Shown piece after piece: positions 1-10,405 of a stretch of 64,000 nt of DNA. Every line of letters begins with the position of its first letter. Position 1 is the first letter of the stretch. Both the position numbers and the translations under genes were made by a program. The notes below the pieces were generated by a model that saw only the letters and a list, made by a program, of their open reading frames with translations, was not told where the DNA came from and made no database searches. Location: assembly GCF_027941835.1 (NCBI RefSeq), contig NZ_CP116005.1, positions 3,673,501 to 3,737,500 of the forward strand, written 5' to 3'. Source of the stretch: Sphingosinicella microcystinivorans. GTDB lineage: Bacteria; Pseudomonadota; Alphaproteobacteria; Sphingomonadales; Sphingomonadaceae.

Positions 1-1733
1 TCCCGCCGCACAACGCCGCCGAGCTCATCGACGCCGCCGTCCTGCTCATCGACCAGCCCGCCGCCGACCTCGATCAGCTTCTCCAGCACGTGAAGGGCCC
101 GGACTTCCCGACCGGCGCACTTATCGTCGACGGCCCGGCGAGCATACGCGAGGCCTACGCCACCGGGCGCGGCAGCTTCCGCGTGCGCGCCCGCTTCGCC
201 GGGCGTGAAGACCCGGCGACCGGCAAGTGGCTGGTGGAGCCGGAAAAGCTTTCCGGCGGCACGTGGCAGCTCGTCATCACCGAAATCCCCTACGGCGTGC
301 AGAAGGGCAAGCTGATCGAGCAGATCGCGCAGCTCATCGCGGACAGGAAGCTGCCCATCCTCGAGGACGTGCGCGACGAGAGCGACGAGGCCATCCGCAT
401 CGTCATCGTGCCCAAGAGCCGCAACGTCGAGCCCGACGTGCTGGTGGAGAGCCTCTACCGCCTCACCGAGCTGGAAACGCGCTTCTCGCTCAACCTCAAC
501 GTGCTCGACGCCGAGCGCACGCCGCGCGTGATGAGCCTGAAGGACGTGCTGACGCAGTGGCTCAGCCACCAGATCGCCGTGCTGCTGCGCCGCTCCCGCC
601 ACCGGCTGGCGAAGATCGACGACCGCATGGAGCTGCTCGACGGCTACCTGATCGCCTATCTCAACCTCGACCGCGTCATCGAGATCATCCGCACCGAGGA
701 CGAGCCGAAGGCGGTGATGATGGCGGAGTTCGGCCTCACCGACCGGCAGGCCGAGGCCATCCTCAACATGCGCCTCAGGAGCCTGCGCCGGCTCGAGGAA
801 ATGGAAATCCGCAAGGAGCGCGATAGTCTCGCGAAGGAGCGCGAAGGGCTCGTCGCGCTGATCGACAGCCCTGCGCGCCAGCGCACGCGCCTGAAACGCG
901 ACCTTGCCGTGCTTCGCGAGCGCTATGGTCTCGAAACCGTGCTCGGCGCGCGCCGCACGCGGATCGAGGAGGCCTCGGCGACGCGCGAAATCCCCTTGGA
1001 AGCGATGATCGAGAAGGAGCCGATCACCGTCGTCGTCTCGGCGAAAGGCTGGGCGCGCGCCATGAAAGGCCATCTCGACCTCAGCGATCCCGAGGCGTTC
1101 AAGTTCAAGGAGGGCGACGGCCCTGCCTTCGCCTTCCACGCGCAGACCACCGACAAGATCCTGATCGCCGCCGACAACGGCCGCTTCTACACGGTGGGCG
1201 CGGACAGGCTCCCCGGCGGGCGCGGCTTCGGCGAGCCGCTCAGGCTCCTCGTCGACATCGAGGGCGACGCCGCGATCGCCGCCGTGCTCGCCGCGCGGCC
1301 CGAGATGCGCGTTCTGCTCGCGGCGAGCGACGGGCGCGGCTTCATTGCGGCGAACGAGGACCTGCTCGGCGAAACCCGCAAGGGACGCCAGGTGGTGACG
1401 TTCAAGAAAGGCGCACGGCTGCACAGCATCCGGCCCGTTGCGGCGACGGACGACCATCTTGCGCTCATCGGCGAGAACCGGAAGCTGCTGATCGTGCCGC
1501 TCGCGGAAATCCCGGTGATGACACGCGGTCAGGGCGTGGCGCTTCAGAAGTACCGCGACGGCGGGCTTTCCGACGCCCTGCCCTTCCGCCTCGCGGACGG
1601 GCTTTCGTGGACGATGGGCGGCAAGGAGGGTCGAACCCGCACCGAAACGGACCTTGCGAACTGGCTCGGCGCGCGCGCGCAGGTCGGCCGCCTGCCACCG
1701 ATGGGCTTCCCGCGCAACAACCGCTTCGACTGA
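1..1733 (+). CDS. parC: DNA topoisomerase IV subunit A (3' part)
   Basis: This is the C-terminal two thirds of ParC, the breakage-reunion subunit that with ParE decatenates daughter chromosomes. The gene enters from the left edge; the reading frame is open from base 3 (PPHNAAELIDAA) and stops at TGA 1731-1733. The catalytic tyrosine region lies outside the window. Visible parts are the tower and coiled-coil gate segment (around YGVQKGKLIEQIAQLI) and a C-terminal beta-pinwheel of degenerate blades. The final GRLPPMGFPRNNRF-like stretch is more typical of alphaproteobacterial ParC than of GyrA, and no GyrA-box (QRRGGKG) is seen. A short hairpin follows the stop. GyrA is the only realistic alternative and is unlikely. 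Confidence 0.93.
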   Translation, partial: PPHNAAELIDAAVLLIDQPAADLDQLLQHVKGPDFPTGALIVDGPASIREAYATGRGSFRVRARFAGREDPATGKWLVEPEKLSGGTWQLVITEIPYGVQKGKLIEQIAQLIADRKLPILEDVRDESDEAIRIVIVPKSRNVEPDVLVESLYRLTELETRFSLNLNVLDAERTPRVMSLKDVLTQWLSHQIAVLLRRSRHRLAKIDDRMELLDGYLIAYLNLDRVIEIIRTEDEPKAVMMAEFGLTDRQAEAILNMRLRSLRRLEEMEIRKERDSLAKEREGLVALIDSPARQRTRLKRDLAVLRERYGLETVLGARRTRIEEASATREIPLEAMIEKEPITVVVSAKGWARAMKGHLDLSDPEAFKFKEGDGPAFAFHAQTTDKILIAADNGRFYTVGADRLPGGRGFGEPLRLLVDIEGDAAIAAVLAARPEMRVLLAASDGRGFIAANEDLLGETRKGRQVVTFKKGARLHSIRPVAATDDHLALIGENRKLLIVPLAEIPVMTRGQGVALQKYRDGGLSDALPFRLADGLSWTMGGKEGRTRTETDLANWLGARAQVGRLPPMGFPRNNRFD

Positions 1734-1735
1734 GC

Positions 1736-1763
1736 CTTCCGTTTCGGAAGTTAACTTTATTTC
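1736..1763 (+). terminator. Weak intrinsic terminator after parC
   Basis: A hairpin with arms CTTCCG (1736-1741) and CGGAAG (1745-1750) has a TTT loop and is followed by an AT-rich TTAACTTTATTT tract. The stem is only 6 bp, so efficiency is uncertain. Its position 2 bases after the parC stop supports the call. Confidence 0.5.
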
Positions 1764-1887
1764 GAAAGGATAACGTCGCTTTACGGCTCCTTAATTTCGT
1801 GCGTGCCATTCCCTTCAAAACCGGTGCCGGACTTCGCGTGATTTGAAGCCGGGGAACCAGCCGGCAGAGTCGCAAGTGAAGGGAAAG

Positions 1888-3714
1888 ATGCAGTCGAAAC
1901 GCGCGATCGGAGCGGCAGATTCGGCGGCAGACAGTATCGGCGGCATTGAGCCCGCCGCCTCCGCCGCAGCCGAAGCGATGCTTCAGGGTGTCATAGATAC
2001 GCTCCCCGTCGGCGTGCTCATCTTCCAGGGCGGCGCAGACGGCATTCCCGTGTGCCTTTCGTCCAACGCCACGTTCGAAAGCTGGGCGCGCTATCCGCAC
2101 AACCAGATGATCGGGCTCGGCCTGCCGCGCATCCGCCTGCTGAACGAGAACCCGCGCATCGGCGTCGCCATCGAATCGCTGCTGCAGGACCCGCGCGGCG
2201 CCAAGCGCGAGATCGACTGGACGGTTTCGGAAAGCCCCCGCCAGCGCCATCTTTCCGCACACATCTCGCCGCTGCCGCCCTTGGCCGACGCCCCGGCCCG
2301 CGTCGTCATCGCGGTGCGCGACCGCACGCCCGAGATCCAGGCCGAGCGCAACCTCAAGCAGACCATGCTGAACGATGCGCTCACCGGCCTTCCCAACCGC
2401 GTGCTGTTCATCGAGCAGCTCGAGGAAGCGCTCGAAGGCCGGATGAAGTCGCACCTCGCGGTCGCGGTCATCAACATCGACCGCTTCAAGCGCGTGAACG
2501 AGAACCTCGGCCACATCGTCGGCGACGAGCTGCTGGCGGCGATGGCGCGGCGCCTGCTGCCCTGCATCCGCGCCAACGATTGCCTCGCCCGCCTGTCCGG
2601 CGACGAGTTCGCGGTCCTCGTGAAGAACATCGACGCGCCGGAAGACACGATCCGCGTCGTCGAGCGCATCCAGAGCACGCTCAAGTCGCCGTTCGTCATC
2701 ACCGGTGGCGAATGCTTCGTCTCCGCGAGCATCGGCATCGCCACCACCTTCTCGTCGCGCCGCTATTCGGAAGACCTGATCCGCGACGCCGATTTCGCGC
2801 TGCACACGGCGAAGTCGCGCGGGCGCGGCGGCATCGCCATCTACCAGTCGAGCGCGCACAGCGTGGCGCGCGACATGTTCCGCATGGAGGCGGACCTCAG
2901 GAAGGCGATCGAGCGGCAGGAACTCGAACTCGCCTTCCAGCCCTACGTGAGCCTCGCCGAGAGGCGGCTTGCCGGCTTCGAGGCGCTCGCCCGCTGGAAC
3001 CACCCGGAAAGGGGCCTCATCTCCCCGTCCGATTTCATTCCCATCGCGGAGGATTCCGGCCTCATCGTCCCGCTCGGGCGCTGGGCGATCGAAACCGCCT
3101 GTCTGCAGCTCGCGGAGTGGCGGAAGCGCTGCGCAAGCGCGGCGGAGCTCACGGTCGGCGTCAACGTCTCGGGGCTCCAGCTCGCGCAGGACGACATCGT
3201 CGGCGCGGTCGAGGCCGCGCTCGCCGCCTCCGGCATCCCGGGCAGCGCGCTCAAGGTGGAACTCACCGAAAGCGCCATCGTCGAGAACCCGGAGCTGGCG
3301 CGCCAGATCTTCACCAAGCTGAAGCAACTCGACGTCAGCATCGCGATGGACGATTTCGGCACCGGCTATTCGTCGCTCAGCTACCTCCAGCAGCTTCCCA
3401 TCGACGTGCTGAAGATCGACCAGTCCTTCGTCGCCGGGATGCTGAAGTCGGACGACAGCCACAAGATCGTCACCACGATCATCGCGCTCGCCCGCAATCT
3501 CGGCATGAAGACCGTCGCGGAGGGCGTCGAGGAGCCGGGTCAGGTGGAGCGCCTGCGTGCGCTCGGCTGCGACACCGCGCAGGGCTATTTCTTCGCGCGC
3601 CCGATGACCGCGAAGGAAGCCGAGCAGTTCGTTGAAAACGGCCTCTGCTGCACGTTACCCAAGGGCGGCGTCGAGCAGAGCGTCGACGCGCGCAGCATCG
3701 AGCGGGCATCCTGA
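1888..3714 (+). CDS. PAS-GGDEF-EAL cyclic-di-GMP signalling protein
   Basis: A soluble c-di-GMP turnover enzyme of about 608 residues. A PAS-like segment (about residues 30-145) precedes a GGDEF domain whose signature reads SGDEF (about 237-241), then an EAL domain with an intact FEALARW motif (about 364-370), a DDFGTGYSS loop and KIDQSFV. The EAL half therefore looks like an active phosphodiesterase. The first Gly of GGDEF is Ser, a substitution that may or may not permit cyclase activity. No membrane segment is seen, so it probably senses a cytoplasmic cue. The start ATG 1888 is preceded by GAAGGGAAAG; an upstream TTG at 1843 is in frame but lacks a ribosome site. The 3' end overlaps the convergent cca gene by 60 bp. 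A PilZ gene at 45.3 kb is a possible effector in the same signalling network. Confidence 0.88.
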   Translation: MQSKRAIGAADSAADSIGGIEPAASAAAEAMLQGVIDTLPVGVLIFQGGADGIPVCLSSNATFESWARYPHNQMIGLGLPRIRLLNENPRIGVAIESLLQDPRGAKREIDWTVSESPRQRHLSAHISPLPPLADAPARVVIAVRDRTPEIQAERNLKQTMLNDALTGLPNRVLFIEQLEEALEGRMKSHLAVAVINIDRFKRVNENLGHIVGDELLAAMARRLLPCIRANDCLARLSGDEFAVLVKNIDAPEDTIRVVERIQSTLKSPFVITGGECFVSASIGIATTFSSRRYSEDLIRDADFALHTAKSRGRGGIAIYQSSAHSVARDMFRMEADLRKAIERQELELAFQPYVSLAERRLAGFEALARWNHPERGLISPSDFIPIAEDSGLIVPLGRWAIETACLQLAEWRKRCASAAELTVGVNVSGLQLAQDDIVGAVEAALAASGIPGSALKVELTESAIVENPELARQIFTKLKQLDVSIAMDDFGTGYSSLSYLQQLPIDVLKIDQSFVAGMLKSDDSHKIVTTIIALARNLGMKTVAEGVEEPGQVERLRALGCDTAQGYFFARPMTAKEAEQFVENGLCCTLPKGGVEQSVDARSIERAS

Positions 3715-4851
3715 CGCCACCCAGTCGCGTTCGAAACGCTGCAACCGGCGGCTGACTTCCGGGCCGGCCGAAACGCCGCGCGCGATGATGTCCTTGCCGC
3801 TCACCGGCAGCGGCGGCTTTTCCCAGTTCGCGAGCGCTTCCCACGCCGAGCGGCCTTCATCGCCGAGCAGCAGCAGCCGGTCGCGCGCTACCTCGACGCC
3901 GCTGAAATAGGCGGCAGCGTGGGGGTCGCCCGGCAGCAGCGGGTCCGGGATGCCGAACGCGTCCAGCCGCGCCGCATCGCGCCGCGACAGCCGCAGCCGC
4001 GCACCGAACTCCGCGCCCAGCCCCGCGCGCTGCGGCAGCAGCGCGGCGAAGCGCCGGATCGGATCGGGCTCCGCGCCCCATTCCGCCTCGCGCGCCGCGA
4101 GCGCCGCGAGGTTCGGCACGCGCGCGGGCAGGATTTCCGGCAGGACCGGCTTCAGGACGCCGAGCGACAGCATCAGCGCAAAGGTTTCCGGTGCGCGCGG
4201 CAGCACGAGGATGCGGAACAGCTCGTCGCGGATGCGCTCGCGCGACAGGGCCATCAGGTCGTTCGCGCGCGCCGCGCAGGCCGCAAGCCCCGCCGCGTCG
4301 GGCTCGCCCCGGCCGAAACGGCTGTGGAAGCGGAAGAAGCGCAGGATACGCAGGTGATCCTCGGCGATGCGCTGCAAGGGCGCGCCGATGAAACGGACGC
4401 GCCCCGCGCCCAGGTCGTCCAAACCGCCGAACCAGTCGTCGATGCCGCCGCCGGGCAGCCGCGCATAGAGCGCGTTGATCGTGAAGTCGCGCCGCGCCGC
4501 GTCCTCGCGCCAGTCGTCCGTATAGGCCACGGTCGCGCGCCGTCCGTCGGTCGACACGTCGCGGCGCAGCGTCGTCACCTCCATGATGAGGTCGGGCGTC
4601 ACCGCCGTCACGGTGCCGTGCGCGATGCCGGTGGGCACCACCTGCACGCCCGCCGCCTCCAGCCGCTTCGTCACGTCCCCGGGCGAAAGCGCCGTCGCGA
4701 GGTCGACGTCCGTCACCGGCAGGCCGAGCAGCGCGTCGCGCACCGCGCCGCCGACCAGCCGCGTGGTGCCGTTCGCGGCATCGAGCGCGCCGAGCACGGC
4801 GCCGCCGCCCGGCGTCGCCGCCCACGCCTGCGGGGGGAGCGTCCGCGTCAT
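3655..4851 (-). CDS. cca: CCA tRNA nucleotidyltransferase / poly(A) polymerase family
   Basis: A class II nucleotidyltransferase of 398 residues expected to add or repair the 3' CCA of tRNA. The N-terminus carries the family signature TRLVGGAVRDALLG followed by the metal-binding DVDLAT (DxD). The RRDFTINALY and RRIAEDHLRILRFFRFHSRF-type motifs mark the nucleotide-recognition neck. No C-terminal HD domain is evident, as in many alphaproteobacterial members, so 2',3'-phosphatase activity is not expected. The ATG at 4851 overlaps the stop of the Nudix gene (ATGA), so it is translationally coupled in the operon DUF1285 - Nudix - cca. The stop TAA (3655-3657) lies inside the oppositely oriented GGDEF-EAL gene. 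A pure poly(A) polymerase role cannot be excluded from sequence alone. Confidence 0.88.
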   Translation of the reverse strand: MTRTLPPQAWAATPGGGAVLGALDAANGTTRLVGGAVRDALLGLPVTDVDLATALSPGDVTKRLEAAGVQVVPTGIAHGTVTAVTPDLIMEVTTLRRDVSTDGRRATVAYTDDWREDAARRDFTINALYARLPGGGIDDWFGGLDDLGAGRVRFIGAPLQRIAEDHLRILRFFRFHSRFGRGEPDAAGLAACAARANDLMALSRERIRDELFRILVLPRAPETFALMLSLGVLKPVLPEILPARVPNLAALAAREAEWGAEPDPIRRFAALLPQRAGLGAEFGARLRLSRRDAARLDAFGIPDPLLPGDPHAAAYFSGVEVARDRLLLLGDEGRSAWEALANWEKPPLPVSGKDIIARGVSAGPEVSRRLQRFERDWVASGCPLDAARVDALLDAALG

Positions 4852-5450
4852 TGGGTGAGTATCCGCGCGAGGTTCACCACCATGCCCGCCGTCGCGCCCC
4901 AGATGTCGCCGCCCGGCCACGGGATCACGTAAAAGGTGCGCTCGCGTCCCTTCCACTCGCCCGTGCGGCGCTCGTGCTTCGAGGCGTCGAGCACATAGTC
5001 GAGCGGCACCTCGAACAGGCTCTCGACCTCCGCCTCGTGCGGCGACAGCGCGAGGTCTGGCGGGATGATCCCTACCACCGGGGTCACGCGGAAGCCGGTG
5101 CCGGTCGCGTAGTCGTCGATCGGCGCGACGACCTCGACATGCCGGGGCGGCAGCGCGGTCTCTTCCTCGGCCTCGCGCAGCGCGGCGCGCACGGCGTCCT
5201 CGCCGGGGTCGAGCCGCCCGCCCGGAAACGCCACCTGCCCCGGATGCTTGCGGAGCGAGGCGTTGCGCTTGGTGAACAGCAGCGTCGGTTCGCGGCGGGC
5301 GATCACCGGCACCAGCACGGCGGCGGGGGTCAGCGCGCCGAGGAGGTCGGTGTCGAAGTTGTCAATGTCATCGCCGAACTGCGGCAAGTGACCAGGGATG
5401 CGTTCGTAGCCGCGCAGGCGGGCGCGGATCCAGTCGAGATCGGGGCTCAT
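4848..5450 (-). CDS. Nudix hydrolase, CoA pyrophosphatase type
   Basis: A 200-residue Nudix protein resembling the CoA diphosphatase (NudL/UPF0035) group, which cleaves CoA and its derivatives to 3',5'-ADP and phosphopantetheine. The UPF0035-type signature is visible just before the Nudix box (LLFTKRNASLRKHPGQVAFP then GG). The Nudix box itself is G-x5-E-x7-REAEEETAL, where the usual Gly near the end (EExG) is Ala. The Glu residues that bind metal are kept, so activity is still expected. The start ATG 5450 overlaps the DUF1285 stop, and the stop overlaps the start of cca. Substrate is inferred from the family signature only. Confidence 0.85.
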   Translation of the reverse strand: MSPDLDWIRARLRGYERIPGHLPQFGDDIDNFDTDLLGALTPAAVLVPVIARREPTLLFTKRNASLRKHPGQVAFPGGRLDPGEDAVRAALREAEEETALPPRHVEVVAPIDDYATGTGFRVTPVVGIIPPDLALSPHEAEVESLFEVPLDYVLDASKHERRTGEWKGRERTFYVIPWPGGDIWGATAGMVVNLARILTQ

Positions 5451-6001
5451 GCGGCATCCATCAGCGGGAAGTAGACGCCTTCGCTCCACACGCCGGGCGG
5501 GGCGCCGCCTTCGGCAAGGGCGATCTCGGCGAGCTCGTAATAGACCGGGCGCGCGATGCGGGCTTCCAGCCCGCCGCGCACGTGGAGGTAGGGCGTCTCG
5601 CCGCGCAGCGAGATGGTGTGCCCCGGCCCCGCGACCACCGGGTCGCCGGTGTTGAGCGTGAAGCCGAGGCGGCGCGCCTCCCGCTCGCCCTCGCTCGCCA
5701 TCGCGACGGCGATGAACGGCGCGTCCTCCACCACGATGTCCAGCTTCTCGGCGGGCGTCACCAGCACATGACGGCCGTCCGGCTCGCGGCGCAGGATCGT
5801 GGAGAACAGCCGCACCATCTCGGGACGGGGGATCGGCGCATCCTGATGGAACCACGTCCCGTCCCGCGCGATGCGCATTTCGCTGTCGCCGGTGCGCTCG
5901 GGATGCCAGCGTTCCACGGGCGGCAGCGTCTGCGCGGCCGCCGCCTGCGCGATCTCGGCGAGCGACGCCGGCAGGTCGGGAGTAGCACGTGTGTCGATCA
6001 T
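5447..6001 (-). CDS. DUF1285 domain protein
   Basis: A 184-residue soluble protein recognised as DUF1285 by its two-part architecture. The N-terminal half contains MRIARDGTWFHQDAPIPRPE and LFSTILRREPDG, and the C-terminal half contains GETPYLHVRGGLEARIARPV and a WSEGVYFPL ending. No catalytic motif, signal peptide or membrane segment is visible. It is the first gene of a three-gene operon with the CoA-type Nudix and cca, all joined by 4-bp ATGA overlaps. It faces the MoxR operon across a 65-bp divergent spacer, which must hold both promoters. The molecular function of the family is not known to me. Confidence 0.85.
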   Translation of the reverse strand: MIDTRATPDLPASLAEIAQAAAAQTLPPVERWHPERTGDSEMRIARDGTWFHQDAPIPRPEMVRLFSTILRREPDGRHVLVTPAEKLDIVVEDAPFIAVAMASEGEREARRLGFTLNTGDPVVAGPGHTISLRGETPYLHVRGGLEARIARPVYYELAEIALAEGGAPPGVWSEGVYFPLMDAA

Positions 6002-6066
6002 GGCTTGCCACCCTTATCGCGCGCAGCGATGATTGTAACCCTGATCACCCGACGTATTAGAGTGCC

Positions 6067-7055
<989 letters not shown>

Positions 7056-7059
<4 letters not shown>

Positions 7060-7877
7060 GCACGCCGCTCGACGCCGAACGCATCGCGGCCATGCTCGGC
7101 CCGCTGCGCCTGACGCGCGCCCGCGCCGCACGTCACGCGGGCGCGCACCCGCGCCGCGCCGCGGGTCCGGGCGCGGAATTCTGGCAATACCGGATGCTGA
7201 CCCCCGGCGAGGCGGCGGACAAGGTGGACTGGCGCCGTTCGGGGCGCAGCGACGAGCTGTACGTGCGCGAGCGCGAGCGCGAGGACCCGGTGCGGCTCTG
7301 GCTCTGGTCGGACGCCAGCGCCTCGATGGACTATGCCTCCGATGCGGCATTGCCCCGCAAGACGGACCTCGCGGACACGCTCGTCGCCGCGCTCGGCCTC
7401 GCGGCGCACGAGGCGGGCGAGACCTGCTGCGCGCCGCCGGACCCGCGCCCCTTGCGTGGCGACGCCCTGCTCGCCCCGCACGGGAACGGCGAAGCGCCGC
7501 TGATCCCGTCCCCCGGCCCCGCCGACATCGTGCTCGCGGCAGGCGATTTCCTCGCACCCGGCGCGCTCGACTGGATCGCGGCCGCCGCCGCCGCGGGCGC
7601 GCAGGGCGTCGTCATCGCCGTCGCCGATCCCGCCGAGATCGCCTTCCCCTTTACGGGCCGCGTGCATTTCGATGCCGTCGAGCCGGGCGACCGCCCGTTC
7701 GAGGCCGGACGCGCCGAAGCGCTCGCCGAGACCTACGCCGCCGCGTGGGCCGCGCACCGCGCCCGGCTCGCCGCCGCCTGCGACCGGCCGGGCTGGCTGC
7801 TCGTCGAGGTTGTGACGGGTGATGACGCCGCCGCGCACGCGGCGCGCATCGCGGGCTGGCTGCGCGAGGCCGCCTGA
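7056..7877 (+). CDS. DUF58 domain protein (MoxR partner)
   Basis: A 273-residue DUF58 protein. The family core is seen in EFWQYRMLTPGEAADKVDWR and in LWLWSDASASMDY, where D-x-S-x-S resembles the MIDAS motif of the von Willebrand A fold. No membrane segments are present, in contrast to many longer DUF58 proteins, so this is the short cytoplasmic type. The GTG start (7056) overlaps the stop of moxR, and the stop overlaps the next ATG, so it is translationally coupled on both sides. Function is inferred from the conserved MoxR-DUF58-BatA-VWA gene order. Confidence 0.87.
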
Positions 7878-10405
7878 TGGGAGGCGCATTCAGCTTCGCC
7901 GCGCCGTGGCTGCTCGCCGCCGGTCTCGCGCTGCCGTTCCTCTGGTTCCTGCTGCGCCGCCTGCCGCCCGCCGTGCGGCGCGTGCGCCTGCCCTCGATCG
8001 TGCTACTCGGAGATGCCGAGATCCCGCCGCCGCCCGCCGCGACGCCGCCGTGGTGGCTGGTGCTGCTCAGGATCGGCATCGTCGCGCTGCTCCTCGTCGG
8101 CCTCGCCGGGCCGGTGTGGAAGCCGACGCCCGCGGCTGCGCCGCCCGCGCGGCTCGCCATCGTCGTCGACAACGGCTGGTCCGCCGCCTCGCAGTGGGAC
8201 CGGCTCGTCACGGCGGCCGCCGAACGCATCGACACGCTTCCGCCGACGACACGCTTCACGGTGCTGCCCACCGCCTTCGACGGCCCGGTTCCCGACGCGC
8301 ACTGGGTCGATGCGCCGACCGCGAAGGCCCTGCTCGCCGCGCTGTCGCCGCTGCCGTGGCCCGCCGACCGCGCCCGCCGCGCCGCCGCGCTGCCCGGGGA
8401 CGCCGCCTTCCTGTGGGTTTCGGACGGCATCGAGGACGCGGGCGCGCCCGCGCTCCGCCGCACGCTTGCCGGCGGCGAACTCCTCGCCGTGCCGCCCGCC
8501 GAACCCGCGATCCGCGCCGCCGGGCGCACCAACGAAGGCTGGAGCGGGCAGGTGATCGCGCCGCCGGGTCTCGCCGCCGCGTCGCTCCGTTTCCGAAGCC
8601 GCCGGGGCGAGACGCTATCCGCCGAGCCGCTTGCATTCGAGGGCGACGTCGCCACCTTCCGCGTCCGCCTCGACGCTTCGGAACGCGCGGACGTCAGCCG
8701 CCTCACCGTGGGCGGCAGCGCGCAGGCGATCTGGCTGGCGGACGGCAGCGCGGCGCGCCCGCGCGTCGTCGCCGTCGAGGGGCCGTCGAACGCGCCGCCG
8801 CTCGAATCGGGCGGCTATTACGTGCGCCGCGCGCTCGAACCGCACGCCGAGGTCGTCACCGGCGCGCTCGCCACCGCCGCCGAGGACCCGGCGACGCTGT
8901 TCGTGCTCACCGACGTCGCCGCCGAGCCTGAACAGGCGAAGCCGCTTCTGGAGCGCGTGGAGAAAGGCGCCGTCGTCATCCTGTTCGCCGGGCCGCGCAT
9001 CGCCGAGAACGGCAGCGCGCTTTCGCCCGTGCCGCTGCGCGCGGGCGCGCGGGCGCTCGGCGGCGTGCTGTCGTGGCAGCAGCCGCAGGCGATCGGCGGC
9101 TTCGAGGATGCCGGGCCGCTCGCGGGCCTGCCGATCCCTGAAGAGGCACGCGTCTCGCGCCAGCTCCTCGCCGCATCCGACAGCGACGCGATGCGCTGGG
9201 CGTGGCTTGCGGACGGCACGCCGATGGTGAGCGCGGCGCGGCACGGCGCGGGCCTGCTGATCCTCGTCCACACCGCCGCCGACCCGTCGTGGTCCAGCCT
9301 GCCGATCAGCGGCCTGTTCGAGGCGATGCTGCGCCGCCTGCTGCCGCTCGGCGCCAACCCGGCCTCGATCGACATCGCGGGCGCGAAGCCGTGGGTGCTG
9401 GAACGGATGCTCGGCGCGCGCGGCGAATGGCAGGAGCCGGTGCGGCCCGTCACCATCCCCGCCGCCGGGTTCGACGCCGCCACGGCGAGCGCGGCGACGC
9501 CGCCCGGCCTCTACCGCAGCGGCGACGCGCGCCGGGTCATCAACCTCGCGGGCGCGCTCGGCCCGCGCTTCAGCTTCGCGCCGCTCGGCACGGACGGCCT
9601 GCGCCCCGCCGCCGGAGCTTCGCCCCCGGTCGACATCGGCGCGTGGCTGATCCTCGCCGCCGTGCTGCTCGCGCTCGTCGACATCCTCGTCGCGCTGCGC
9701 CTGCGCGGTGCGCTCGCGCCGGTCGCGGCGGCGCTGCTGGCGTTCGCCGCGCCGAGACCCGCCGAGGCCGCCGACCTCCAGCTCGCGTATGTGCGGACGG
9801 GCAGCGCCGCGGCGGACGCGGGCATCGCGCGCGGCCTTGAAACGCTCGGCCACACGCTCACCCGCCGCACCTCCGTCTCCCCCGGAAAACCCGCCGCCGT
9901 CGATCCGGCGCGCGATCCGCTCGGTGCCTATCCGGTGCTTTACTGGCCCGCCGCGAACGTCCGCAGCATGTCCCCGGCGACCGCGCTGCGCCTGCGCGCC
10001 TACATCGCCGCGGGCGGCCTCGTGCTGTTCGATTTCGGGCGGCCGCTCGGCGCGGGCAGCGGCGCGCGCACGCTTCTGGAGCCGCTCGGCCTGCCCGCGC
10101 TCAGCGAGGTCGGCAGCGAGCACGTGCTCTCGCGCACCTTCTACCTGCTGCACAGCCACGCGGGCGGCGCGGTGTGGGCGGAGGCGGGCAGCGAGGGCGA
10201 GGACGGCCGCGTCTCCGGCGTCGTCATCGGCGGCGGCGACTGGGCCTCGCTCTGGTCGGGCGACCGCGCCGTCAGCCCGCAGCAACGCGAGCAGGCGCTG
10301 CGCTTCGGCGTCAATCTCGTCATGTACGCGCTCACCGGCACCTACAAGGCCGACCAGGTGCACGCCCGCGCGCTGCTCGACCGCATGGGCGGAAAAGCGC
10401 AATGA
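7877..10405 (+). CDS. BatA-N / DUF4159 membrane protein
   Basis: An 842-residue envelope protein. The N-terminus has the two closely spaced membrane helices of the aerotolerance regulator BatA N-terminal domain (about residues 10-28 and 55-76). A VWA-like segment follows whose metal site is degenerate (VVDNGWS). A membrane segment near residues 585-610 (DIGAWLILAAVLLALVDILV) is followed by a DUF4159 domain starting at ADLQLAYVRTGSAAADAG and containing YWPAANV and LVLFDFG. The architecture is typical of alphaproteobacterial MoxR operons. Start ATG 7877 overlaps the DUF58 stop. Probably an inner-membrane partner of the MoxR ATPase; the process served is unknown. Confidence 0.82.
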   Translation: MGGAFSFAAPWLLAAGLALPFLWFLLRRLPPAVRRVRLPSIVLLGDAEIPPPPAATPPWWLVLLRIGIVALLLVGLAGPVWKPTPAAAPPARLAIVVDNGWSAASQWDRLVTAAAERIDTLPPTTRFTVLPTAFDGPVPDAHWVDAPTAKALLAALSPLPWPADRARRAAALPGDAAFLWVSDGIEDAGAPALRRTLAGGELLAVPPAEPAIRAAGRTNEGWSGQVIAPPGLAAASLRFRSRRGETLSAEPLAFEGDVATFRVRLDASERADVSRLTVGGSAQAIWLADGSAARPRVVAVEGPSNAPPLESGGYYVRRALEPHAEVVTGALATAAEDPATLFVLTDVAAEPEQAKPLLERVEKGAVVILFAGPRIAENGSALSPVPLRAGARALGGVLSWQQPQAIGGFEDAGPLAGLPIPEEARVSRQLLAASDSDAMRWAWLADGTPMVSAARHGAGLLILVHTAADPSWSSLPISGLFEAMLRRLLPLGANPASIDIAGAKPWVLERMLGARGEWQEPVRPVTIPAAGFDAATASAATPPGLYRSGDARRVINLAGALGPRFSFAPLGTDGLRPAAGASPPVDIGAWLILAAVLLALVDILVALRLRGALAPVAAALLAFAAPRPAEAADLQLAYVRTGSAAADAGIARGLETLGHTLTRRTSVSPGKPAAVDPARDPLGAYPVLYWPAANVRSMSPATALRLRAYIAAGGLVLFDFGRPLGAGSGARTLLEPLGLPALSEVGSEHVLSRTFYLLHSHAGGAVWAEAGSEGEDGRVSGVVIGGGDWASLWSGDRAVSPQQREQALRFGVNLVMYALTGTYKADQVHARALLDRMGGKAQ

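Noticed and set aside
1465-3462. Very long open frame on the minus strand across parC and the GGDEF-EAL gene
   Set aside because: It is antisense to two well-supported genes, is Arg/Asp-rich low-complexity protein, and has no family motifs; such frames are expected in high-GC DNA with GNC/GNG-type codons.
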